Source: Chloroflexota bacterium (lineage in GTDB: Bacteria; Chloroflexota; UBA6077; FW602-bin22; CADDYW01). Taken from it: DNA of 39,257 nucleotides. Under the pieces are notes generated by a model. That model was not told the DNA's origin and did no database searches. It saw only the letters and a program-made list of their open reading frames with translations. The DNA is taken from the NCBI GenBank assembly GCA_902810745.1, contig CADDYW010000036.1, positions 1-39,257 of the forward strand, read 5' to 3'. How positions within the stretch are numbered: position 1 is the first letter of the stretch; each line of letters starts with the position of its first letter. The position numbers were made by a program, and so were the translations under genes. Positions 8,353 to 15,741 of this stretch are shown piece after piece.

Positions 8353-9213
8353 CTAGAAGTCATAGACGATCGACCAGGTCGATTCGGAGCCCGGTGCGAC
8401 TGTCTGGGCGAGATAGGGCTCGAACGAGAAGGTGTTGCGGTTGCCCCAGATCGGGAAATAGCTCGGCGTATAGCTGCAGGTTGCCGCGACGAGCCCGAGC
8501 TTCGGGTGCCGTTGCAGCGTCACCAGGTGATCTCCCGGGGTGAACTCGAGCGCCTGGAAATGCCCGGTGCGATCCCACTCGTGGTCGAGCTTCGTCTGGA
8601 TGAAGCCATTATCCAGGAGCGCGTAACCGGGATTTTCCGGCAGCGTGACCGGGAGATTGAACTTACAGCACTCGCCGCGGGGATTCGGGAAGAACGGGTG
8701 CGGAAACCAGCGGAAAGAGATCGGCTCCGCGCCGACGTTGGCCAGCCGCGTCTCGGAGATGAGCGTTCGATTGATCAGACGGAGCTCGCGGGTCAGCTCC
8801 AGCGCCCACCCGGCGAACGATTGTCGCGTCTCCATGCGCACGGCCGAGGACGACCGCTGGATGGTCCACTCGCAGAACTCCTGTACCGGCATCGTCCGCA
8901 CGTCGTCCTGCGCCCGCACCAGTCCTACCCCGATGACCAGGGTCGTCGTCCCCGCGGGAGGGCGCGCGTTTGGGGCTGCCGCGTCCATGCCGGGCCAGAG
9001 GGGCGACGGGAAGGCCTCGGGTAGCCCCTGACCGTCGAAGACCGGCGGGTACTCCTCGTCGGGGTAGCCGGGGCCCGAGGTAATCACACCCAGGCGCCGG
9101 TCCGAGACCAGGTACACGTAGCCGCCGGTGCAATAGCGCGAGCCCAGCCGCACGCGATCGGCGACCGGATCCAGGATCGACACGTCGAGCTGGTCGTTGG
9201 CGAGCGAAAGCAT
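8353..9213 (-). CDS. Aldose-1-epimerase-like (galactose mutarotase fold) protein
   Basis: The 286-residue product resembles a beta-sandwich carbohydrate-binding/mutarotase-type protein. It has a repeating strand pattern, a SFRWFPHPFFPNP segment that looks like the conserved His region of aldose epimerases, and no signal peptide. The frame is open to 9273, but ATG 9213 is preceded by AGGAGGAGG at good spacing and is preferred. It lies downstream of the luciferase-like oxidoreductase on the same strand (178-bp gap) and convergent with the Gfo/Idh gene. The family call is from fold-like features only; I cannot name the sugar and would accept an uncharacterised Chloroflexota family instead. Confidence 0.5.
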   Translation of the reverse strand: MLSLANDQLDVSILDPVADRVRLGSRYCTGGYVYLVSDRRLGVITSGPGYPDEEYPPVFDGQGLPEAFPSPLWPGMDAAAPNARPPAGTTTLVIGVGLVRAQDDVRTMPVQEFCEWTIQRSSSAVRMETRQSFAGWALELTRELRLINRTLISETRLANVGAEPISFRWFPHPFFPNPRGECCKFNLPVTLPENPGYALLDNGFIQTKLDHEWDRTGHFQALEFTPGDHLVTLQRHPKLGLVAATCSYTPSYFPIWGNRNTFSFEPYLAQTVAPGSESTWSIVYDF

Positions 9214-9391
9214 CGTGACCTCCTCCTGCCGAATCGGTAAGGCGTTTGTACTCCATCGATCAATGCGCGACACTCAAAGCGCAGCAGAACGTTTCTCGCC
9301 CTCCTGGGAAGGTCCGGGGAGGGCAGAGCCCTTCCTGGCGGGGGGATTGGGAGTTGTCCCCCAAAACCATCAAAAACTCTCTGATACCTAC

Positions 9392-10357
9392 TCAGACGTG
9401 CGGCAGGACCTCCTCGGCGATGATCTGGAGACCCTCGATATCGTCCAGGTCCAGGCGCTGAATCATGATCTCCTCGACGCCCGCCTCGCCAAACGCGTGG
9501 ATCTGCTCGATCACCTCGGCCGGCGAGCCGACGATGGCGTTCGGGGAGCGGCGGCGCAGCAACTCCCGAAACGCGGCGGGTGGCTGCCCCCGCAGCTCCG
9601 GCGCGCCGGATGCGAGCCACTGGAGCTGCCGTCCGAGCTCGGCCTCGCTGCGATAGCAGACGATCTGCTGCATCAGTGTGCGCCTCACCGCTCGGGGATC
9701 GCGCCCGACCTTGACGATCAGCTCATCGAGCCGCCGTGAGATCTCGCGGAAGGTTGCCGGGCTGGCGCCGCCGGTGTTCCAGGCATCGGCGTACCGCGCG
9801 GCGAGCGGCAGCGTCACCTTCGGGCCGGAGCCCCCGACGAGTAGCCGGGGCCCGCCGGGGCGCGGCGAGCGCGGCAGGAGCTTCGCATCACGCAGGTGGT
9901 AGAAGCGGCCGTCGAAGCTGACCGGATCCTCGTGGCGGGTCAGCAGCGTGATTACCTGCAGCGCCTCGGCGAATCGTGCCATGCGCGTGGGCTTGTCGCC
10001 CAGCTCGTAGCCGAACGTGACGTGCTCGCGCTCCATCCAGCCCGCGCCCACGCCCAGGGTCATCCGTCCACCGCTGAGGTTATCCAGCGCCAGGGCCTTG
10101 CGGGCGAGCATCACCGGATCGCGAAAGGAGACCGGGCAGACCAGCGAGCCAAACTCGAGACGCTGGCCGTGATCGGCCAGGTAGGTGAACGCCAGGAAGA
10201 TGTCGACCGAGTCGGAGTATCCCTGGCCTGGCGGAAGAAAATGATCGCAGCAGTACAGGCCGACGTATCCGAGCCGGTCGACCTCCTGTACCAGTCGTTT
10301 CCAGCGGGCCCAGCTCAGTCCGCCTGCCATCTCGACCTGTACCGATAACGCCACCAT
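9392..10357 (-). CDS. LLM class flavin/F420-dependent oxidoreductase
   Basis: The 321-residue product has the bacterial luciferase-like TIM-barrel pattern: an early GYVGLYCCDHF segment, TYLADHGQRLEFGSLVCPVSFRDPVMLARKALALD, then LSGGRMTLGVGAGWMEREHVTFGY and GGPRLLVGGSGPKVTLPLAARYADAWN. These are the cofactor-binding and barrel motifs of LLM-class enzymes that use F420H2 or FMNH2. The true start is ATG 10357, with GGGAGAGAG upstream; the extra 49 codons to 10504 are Arg-rich and lack family similarity. The substrate is unknown. Confidence 0.88.
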   Translation of the reverse strand: MVALSVQVEMAGGLSWARWKRLVQEVDRLGYVGLYCCDHFLPPGQGYSDSVDIFLAFTYLADHGQRLEFGSLVCPVSFRDPVMLARKALALDNLSGGRMTLGVGAGWMEREHVTFGYELGDKPTRMARFAEALQVITLLTRHEDPVSFDGRFYHLRDAKLLPRSPRPGGPRLLVGGSGPKVTLPLAARYADAWNTGGASPATFREISRRLDELIVKVGRDPRAVRRTLMQQIVCYRSEAELGRQLQWLASGAPELRGQPPAAFRELLRRRSPNAIVGSPAEVIEQIHAFGEAGVEEIMIQRLDLDDIEGLQIIAEEVLPHV

Positions 10358-10669
10358 CCGATGACTCTCTCCCTTCCCCTGCTCGTGTCGTCCGCGCCCG
10401 ATGGCGAAAGCCAGCCGCTCGCGCGCCCCGTCCACGACGTCTCGCCGCCATTCTACTCGATCGATACTGGCGCGCCTATCCGGGCGACGTCCCCTGACGC
10501 ACACGGAGCGTTCGGCAGCGCGGATGAGCTGGATCGCGCTCGCTGGGACGATTGGCCTACGGTGAGTGGGACCGACGTCCTATTGCCGGTGGTGGCCGAG
10601 TGAGCTATCGTGCGGCCGCTGGTGTCGGTGCAGGCTGGTCCCAGACATCTCACTCGAGGAAAGAGAGGC
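10358..10669. other. Intergenic region between divergent genes
   Basis: These 312 bp separate the LLM oxidoreductase (minus) and the membrane protein gene (plus). The only signals I see are a moderate plus-strand promoter at 10583-10611 and the two ribosome-binding sites. No coding frame is convincing. Confidence 0.5.
10583..10611 (+). promoter_or_regulatory. Possible promoter of the membrane protein gene
   Basis: TTGCCG (10583-10588), 17 bp, TATCGT (10606-10611). Each box matches four of six consensus bases, so this is a moderate candidate only. Confidence 0.35.
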
Positions 10670-11473
10670 ATGGATTCGCCACTTCAGACACTTGCCTACC
10701 TGGTCGCGTGTGCGATCATCCCGACTGCCATCTACTTCTACCTGAGCACCCGCGAGAGCAGCCGCGAAGCAAAGTACCAGCGTCTGCGCGAAGAGATTGC
10801 CCGGACGCTGGCGTACCAGATTGGCGAAGGTCGCAGCCTATCGGCGTTCGAGATTCACGCGGTCATCGATTCCAAGCTTCGCGATTTCCGAACGGGACCC
10901 GGGATTATCACCGTGGACGAGGTTGTCGAAGACCTGGTATCCGAGACGATGACGACCTTGATGCTCGACGGGCAGCGGAAAGAGCAGATTATCGAGAACC
11001 TGCGGCGCATTCACGAGCAGCTGCTACCGGCCGCGGCCCAGCGCGCCGACTCCGAGGGACGTCGCCCCGCCGGAGAGTCGCTCTCGACGCTGTTCGCCTG
11101 GATCGCACCGGTGGTGACCGTGGTACTGTTCGTTGGCGCCACGACGGTCATTCAGGCGCTTGGCGAGCGATTCCGTCAGGATCCGTACATTCTTTATATT
11201 CTGCTGGGGCTCGGCGCGGGCCTGATCAGTCTGATCGCCGCCTCGGCACTGCTGTTCGTCGCGCGTCTGTTCGATCGAGGCGATAGCGCGCTCTCGTCTC
11301 GGGGGCACGTAGCTACGACCGTGGTCGAGAGTGGGCCGTCGGATACTCTCAGCGACGCGGCAGTGCGTCTGCGCCAGCGCGTCGCCCTTCACGCTCCGGC
11401 GGAACCGGCGACACCACAGCCTGCCCTTACCGGTCGATCGGCCGACCCTCCTGGCGAGCATTCCCACGCCTAG
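10670..11473 (+). CDS. Membrane protein of unknown function (three predicted TM segments)
   Basis: I do not recognise a family in this 267-residue protein. It has a hydrophobic segment at residues 5-25, a charged, probably helical middle part (about 30-135) with several Arg/Glu-rich stretches, two further membrane segments at about 142-163 and 173-200, and a disordered Ser/Pro/Ala-rich tail. The topology suggests that the middle domain faces one side of the membrane. The ATG at 10670 follows GAGGAAAGAGAGG. It is convergent with the coiled-coil protein that follows parA, and 75 bp separate the two stops. Membership in a system with the nearby ParA and CpaF ATPases is possible but not shown. 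Confidence 0.75.
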   Translation: MDSPLQTLAYLVACAIIPTAIYFYLSTRESSREAKYQRLREEIARTLAYQIGEGRSLSAFEIHAVIDSKLRDFRTGPGIITVDEVVEDLVSETMTTLMLDGQRKEQIIENLRRIHEQLLPAAAQRADSEGRRPAGESLSTLFAWIAPVVTVVLFVGATTVIQALGERFRQDPYILYILLGLGAGLISLIAASALLFVARLFDRGDSALSSRGHVATTVVESGPSDTLSDAAVRLRQRVALHAPAEPATPQPALTGRSADPPGEHSHA

Positions 11474-11548
11474 CTTCCTGGCAGCGGTGGGCTCATCCTG
11501 GTCGGGCCGCCGTCGCCGTGTCTCGCGCGACGGATCTGGTCAGGAGGA

Positions 11549-12208
11549 TCAGCTCGCGCCGTCGCCGACCGATTTGGCCAGGCGCGTACGTCGCTTCGTG
11601 CGTTCTGGCTGCCGCACCAGCTCGATGTGGACCGGTGGCCTGGTCTCCACCGCGGACGTCTCCGCGGTGGTGCCGGGGCTAGCGGAAGTAGCTGCCGAGC
11701 GATCCACCTGTTCGACCAGGATGGTGACCATGTCGCGGATCTCGCTGAGCGCCCGCTGGTGCTCGGCGAGCGCTTCGCGATGCCTCCGCTGCAGCTCGGC
11801 AGCAAGGCAGCTTGCCTCGACGAGGCTCTTCTCCAGTCGCGTCGCGAGGTCGGCGGTCGAGCTATCCGAGGGAGACGAGCGCGGCCGGTCGTCCTCCCGT
11901 GGGTTCGTCGGCAGCAAACGCTCCGCGGCCGAGCGGATGGCCTGGAGCATCCCGGCGAAAGGAGACACGCCACCCGCGGCGCGTGTGCCGGTCGCGGCGG
12001 ATGGAACCCGCGACGAATTTGGTCGACGTGGCTCTCCCGCGCCAAGATTCTGCTGCCGTGAGCGGTGCGCCGCCCAGGCTGGCGCCCGGGCCGTAGCCGG
12101 CGGGGGATCCAGACTCGGGCCGGGCTGATCGAGTAGCTCGAGAGGCTTCTGGAAAAGCTCGTTGGCCTCTTCTGCTGTAATCCGTCCGCTCGACTTCCGT
12201 CGATTCAC
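11549..12208 (-). CDS. Coiled-coil protein of unknown function, downstream of parA
   Basis: The 219-residue product starts at GTG 12208, behind AGGGAGAT; the reading frame extends upstream to 12457 but that part overlaps parA. Residues about 30-80 are Pro/Arg/Ala-rich and probably disordered. Residues 118-170 form a strongly predicted helix with heptad-like Leu/Ala/Val spacing (LATRLEKSLVEASCLAAELQ...), followed by another disordered basic tail. It lies 44 bp after the parA stop on the same strand, so the two are probably co-transcribed. It lacks the ParB nuclease or HTH motifs, so it is not an ordinary ParB; an adaptor or cargo partner for the ATPase is a reasonable guess only. Confidence 0.7.
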   Translation of the reverse strand: MNRRKSSGRITAEEANELFQKPLELLDQPGPSLDPPPATARAPAWAAHRSRQQNLGAGEPRRPNSSRVPSAATGTRAAGGVSPFAGMLQAIRSAAERLLPTNPREDDRPRSSPSDSSTADLATRLEKSLVEASCLAAELQRRHREALAEHQRALSEIRDMVTILVEQVDRSAATSASPGTTAETSAVETRPPVHIELVRQPERTKRRTRLAKSVGDGAS

Positions 12209-12252
12209 CCGTGATCTCCCTCTCGTCTGGTTGCGACTGGATGATGCTGTGC

Positions 12253-13515
12253 CTACCGACTGAAGAGCTTGAAGGCTCCAAAGAGCCGCTGCTTCAACAG
12301 ATTGCCGCTGGTGCTTTCCTTCTGGCGTCGTCGAGAATCCTCGCCCGCGGTGACGGAGTAACGGATGTACAGCGGGCACAGCTTGTAATCCTGCGTCAGG
12401 CAGAACTTCTGCTGACGATTGATGCTCAGGTTCAGCGGCTCGCTGGTGGCAAAGCACATGTGGTCGGGATGAGGCTCAAGCGCGTGCTGGTCCAGCTGCG
12501 CGGCGAAGCCAAGCTTCGGGCAGACGACGGGAACGGCAGCGACAGTGGCCGCCGGGGCATCGGTGAAGCCGGGGGATCCCTCGGCTCGCGGCTTCTCGGC
12601 GGGCAGGGGAACGCCGTGGCCGGCCAGCTCCTTCAGCTCGAGCGTCGACGCAGTCTCGGCCACCTCTTCGACCAGCTCCGGATCGTTGAAGGTGCCCCGC
12701 TCCGGATCCTCCTCATAGTCGGGAATAATGGCCAGGATCTCTTTCGCAAGGCTGCGATAGGCTTCGGCGCCGCGACTCGACGGTGCGTAGTCCAGGATGG
12801 TCTGGCCCGCCTTGCTGCTTTCGCGAAGCTTGACGTCGACCTTGACCATCGAATAGAAGACGCGAATTCTACTCTGGAAGACGTTACGGACAGCCTGCAG
12901 CACTTCGCGGGAGTGGAGCGTGCGCAGGTCGACCATCGTCATCAGCACGCCGAGTATCTGGAGACGCGGGTTGCAGGTCGCTCGCGTCTGGGCGATGTAC
13001 TGGAGGATGTATGCCAGGCCTTGCAGTGCCAGGTATTCGGCCTGGACCGGGACCAGTACGTAGTCGGCAGCAGTCAGCGCATTGGTCGAGAGCATTCCCG
13101 CGCTCGGCAGGCAGTCGATGATGATGAAGTCGTACTGGTCACGTAGCTCCGAGACGATCGTCTTCAGCACGCGCTCGCGCCGGCGATCATCCATGCGGGT
13201 CAGCTCTTGCTCGACCTGGACGAGATGATGGTTGCACGGCAGCAGATCGAGCCCGTTCGGGAGAGACAGCAAGATCTGACCGATGGCGATAGCCGGGTCG
13301 TACTGCTCGCGCACGTACTCACGCATGACCTCGCTGAGGGTCTTCGGGAGCTCCTCGGGGTCCTTCACGCCCGCGTAGATCGTGAGATTCGCTTGTGGAT
13401 CGAAGTCGACAATGAGCACGCGTTTGCCCTGCTCGCGAAGGGCGGCGGCAAGATTCAGGGATGACGTCGTCTTGCCGACGCCTCCCTTGTAGTTCGTCAC
13501 AGCGATGACTGGCAT
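12253..13515 (-). CDS. ParA/MinD-family ATPase with C-terminal Cys-rich domain
   Basis: The 420-residue protein has a full ParA ATPase domain: deviant Walker A KGGVGKTT at residues 10-17, the FDPQAN switch at 38-43 and the IIIDCLPSAG Walker B region at 131-140. Such ATPases position chromosomes, plasmids or protein machines by cycling on DNA or membrane. After about residue 265 there is an acidic linker, then a compact segment with C332-P, H352-x-C354, C372 and C380-P (CPKLGF... HMC... FCL... CPLY), followed by a basic tail. This five-ligand pattern may bind metal or an Fe-S cluster; it is not part of classical ParA. The start is ATG 13515, preceded by GGTGGTG. No parB follows; instead there is a coiled-coil protein. 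A CpaE/TadZ-like role with the divergent cpaF is also possible. Confidence 0.9.
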   Translation of the reverse strand: MPVIAVTNYKGGVGKTTSSLNLAAALREQGKRVLIVDFDPQANLTIYAGVKDPEELPKTLSEVMREYVREQYDPAIAIGQILLSLPNGLDLLPCNHHLVQVEQELTRMDDRRRERVLKTIVSELRDQYDFIIIDCLPSAGMLSTNALTAADYVLVPVQAEYLALQGLAYILQYIAQTRATCNPRLQILGVLMTMVDLRTLHSREVLQAVRNVFQSRIRVFYSMVKVDVKLRESSKAGQTILDYAPSSRGAEAYRSLAKEILAIIPDYEEDPERGTFNDPELVEEVAETASTLELKELAGHGVPLPAEKPRAEGSPGFTDAPAATVAAVPVVCPKLGFAAQLDQHALEPHPDHMCFATSEPLNLSINRQQKFCLTQDYKLCPLYIRYSVTAGEDSRRRQKESTSGNLLKQRLFGAFKLFSR

Positions 13516-14120
13516 GTCACCACCACCCTTCGAGTCTCCGCAGTCACCACGTTGCGGAGTGTAGAATGGTGCCCGATCGCGTCACAAGGGAAATAGTCTC
13601 GCCCGAAACACTGGAAATTCACTCGACGCTCCAGAAAATCACCCATGGCTGGCCCACGTCTGCACTCCCTCATCGTCCGGCGCCCTCCCTCCGTTGCTCG
13701 TCGGAGTCCCATGCTATCACTTTTATGCTAACCAACACATCGTCTATTACGAGATTATTACCGAATTTCTCTCCAGGCTGGCGCGGCGGGGGCTTCCGGG
13801 AAGCTCGCCCAGGAGGATCGAGTCGACGTGGCTTCGTCGGAGCAGTCCCCGACGTTCCGTCTCACGCCAGGTACTTTCAACGCGGGCTTTGGGCAAATCC
13901 CGCCGGTGAATGAGAGCTTTTTCTCAGGCCAGGCGGGATGAATTCCTCATGGCCTCTTCCCTGCTCTCCCTCTATGCTGGAGGCTACCTGAGGTAGGTAC
14001 ACGCCCGTTGAACGAAGTGGCACGGCGTCGGACTGACCAGGTGCAGTGACGACGAAGCGATGGCCGTAAAGCGCGGAGTAGCGGTCGCGCGTCGGAATAA
14101 AAGAGGGGGGAAATACCTAG
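13516..14120. other. 605-bp gap between parA and cpaF
   Basis: No credible coding frame is present. It contains an AT-rich patch at about 13705-13775, where promoters for either side could lie but no good pair of boxes is clear, and a structured stretch at 13882-13937 with two mutually exclusive hairpins. An AGAGGGGGG ribosome-binding site at about 14101-14109 serves cpaF. Confidence 0.5.
13882..13937 (+). other. Alternative hairpins upstream of cpaF
   Basis: GCGGG (13882-13886) can pair with CCCGC (13899-13903). The same CCCGCC (13899-13904) can instead pair with GGCGGG (13932-13937), enclosing a second stem TGAGA/TCTCA (13911-13915 with 13922-13926). The two folds exclude each other, as in attenuators or switches. 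No known riboswitch consensus is recognised. Confidence 0.35.
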
Positions 14121-15530
14121 ATGTCGTGGTTGGTGCAGCGGTCGAATTCCAGTAAAGAGAATGGGCCAGGGGCGGCCACCGCCGAGCCGGTCTCGCACAA
14201 GCGGATGGAGCCGCCAGTGGAGTCGTCCCAGTCGGTATCAGACGCCTTTGCCGAGGCGAAGTACCGAATTCACGAGCGGCTCTTGAAGGAGATGGACCTG
14301 GATAAGGTCCAGCAGAAACAGGGGCCGGAGCTTCGCAAGGCGGTTGAAGATGCCGCGGCGATGATGCTGACGTCTCTCGAGATGCCGATCAGTCGCTCTG
14401 AGCGACAGCGGCTGGCGCGCGAGGTCGCCGACGAGATTCTGGGGCTGGGCCCGCTTGAGCCGCTGCTCGCCGACCCGACGATCACCGAGATCATGGTCAA
14501 TGGGCCGCGCGAGGTCTACGTCGAGCGCAATGGCCTTCTGTACCTGACCGATGCGGTCTTCCGAGACGAGGCTCACATCATGCGGATCATCGACCGGATC
14601 GTCAGCCCGCTCGGGCGGCGCATCGACGAGTCGAGCCCGATGGTGGATGCGCGTCTCCCGGACGGGTCGCGCGTCAACGCGGTGATCCCACCGCTGGCGG
14701 TCGATAGCCCCACGGTGACGATCCGTCGGTTCTCGAAGGATCCGCTCACCGTCGAAAAGCTGATCGAATTCGGCACGCTCACTCCCGAGCTGGCGACGTT
14801 CCTGAAAGCGTGCGTCGAGGCACGGATCAATATGGTCGTCGCCGGGGGCACCGGCTCTGGAAAGACGACCCTGCTCAACATTCTGAGCGGATTCATCCCG
14901 GCGCGTGAGCGTATCGTCACGATCGAAGATCCCTGCGAGCTCCAGCTACGCCAGCCACACGTCGTACGCCTGGAGACACGCCCGGCGAACATCGAGGGAA
15001 AGGGCGAGGTCACCCAGCGCCAGCTCGTCAAGAACGCGCTGCGCATGCGGCCCGACCGGATTATCGTGGGCGAGGTTCGGACCGGCGAGGCCTTCGACAT
15101 GCTCCAGGCCATGAACACCGGGCACGACGGGAGCCTGACCACCGCTCACGCGAACACTCCGCGCGACGCGCTTTCCCGCATCGAGAATATGGTCCTGATG
15201 GCGAACCTGGAGCTGCCGGTCCGCGCGATCCGCGAGCAGATCGCCTCGGCGATCAATATGATCGTGCAGGTGGCACGTCTCCGCGACGGGTCGCGACGCG
15301 TGACCCACGTGACCGAAGTGGTCGGGATGGAGGGGGAGATGATTACACTGCAGGACATCTTCCTCTTCCGGCAGCAAGGAGTCAACCAGCAGGGGCGGGT
15401 GATCGGCGCGTTGATGCCAACGGGCCTGCGCCCGCGCTGCATCGATCGATTCGAGCAGGAGGGCATCTTCCTCCCGCCGGATCTCTTCGCGATGCGTCCA
15501 CTGAACGGGCACGCGGCGATGCGCCGGTAA
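14121..15530 (+). CDS. cpaF: CpaF/TadA-type secretion ATPase (orphan)
   Basis: The 469-residue protein belongs to the type II/IV secretion ATPase superfamily, CpaF branch, which powers Tad pilus assembly. The N-terminal domain has GLGPLEPLLADPTITEIMVNG at 108-128; the ATPase domain has Walker A GGTGSGKTT at 242-250, an Asp-box ED at 269-270, Walker B RIIVGEVR at 313-320 and the His box GHDGSLTTAHA at 334-344. All catalytic motifs are present. The residues after about 400 form an extra tail. Start: ATG 14121 behind AGAGGGGGG. No tadB, tadC, pilin or secretin gene is adjacent; a terminator and a helicase follow. It may work with Tad genes elsewhere or with the divergent ParA. Confidence 0.92.
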   Translation: MSWLVQRSNSSKENGPGAATAEPVSHKRMEPPVESSQSVSDAFAEAKYRIHERLLKEMDLDKVQQKQGPELRKAVEDAAAMMLTSLEMPISRSERQRLAREVADEILGLGPLEPLLADPTITEIMVNGPREVYVERNGLLYLTDAVFRDEAHIMRIIDRIVSPLGRRIDESSPMVDARLPDGSRVNAVIPPLAVDSPTVTIRRFSKDPLTVEKLIEFGTLTPELATFLKACVEARINMVVAGGTGSGKTTLLNILSGFIPARERIVTIEDPCELQLRQPHVVRLETRPANIEGKGEVTQRQLVKNALRMRPDRIIVGEVRTGEAFDMLQAMNTGHDGSLTTAHANTPRDALSRIENMVLMANLELPVRAIREQIASAINMIVQVARLRDGSRRVTHVTEVVGMEGEMITLQDIFLFRQQGVNQQGRVIGALMPTGLRPRCIDRFEQEGIFLPPDLFAMRPLNGHAAMRR

Positions 15531-15650
15531 GCGACGGTCAGAGGCGAGCCGCGGGCTCCCCGCGCAACGGCGCAAGCGAAGAATACGGCTGGGCAGCGAG
15601 CAATCGAGACGGGCTTGTTCGTGCGTCACTGCTTCCTCCGTGGTATCATA

Positions 15651-15696
15651 CCCCGAGCGGACCGGCCATCCTCCCTCCGCTCGGGGTAGACTTTTT
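15651..15696 (+). terminator. Rho-independent terminator after cpaF
   Basis: A perfect 10-bp stem CCCCGAGCGG (15651-15660) / CCGCTCGGGG (15677-15686), 16-nt loop, followed after TAGAC by TTTTT (15692-15696). It ends the cpaF transcript before the helicase gene. An extended -10-like TGGTATCAT abuts its 5' side. Confidence 0.75.
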
Positions 15697-15741
15697 CGCG
15701 TGTCACAGCTCTCAGCATCGCGCAGCGGGTGATCAGGCGCG

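Noticed and set aside
7137..8543. 468-codon open frame over the first Gfo/Idh gene
   Set aside because: Arg-rich composition without family motifs. It is the +1-type shadow of the dehydrogenase frame, which has a clear ribosome-binding site and Rossmann motif.
13882..13937. Resemblance to a cyclic-di-GMP riboswitch (GGGCAAA, CCGG pieces)
   Set aside because: The conserved helices and tetraloop-receptor order are not there; only short pieces match by chance.
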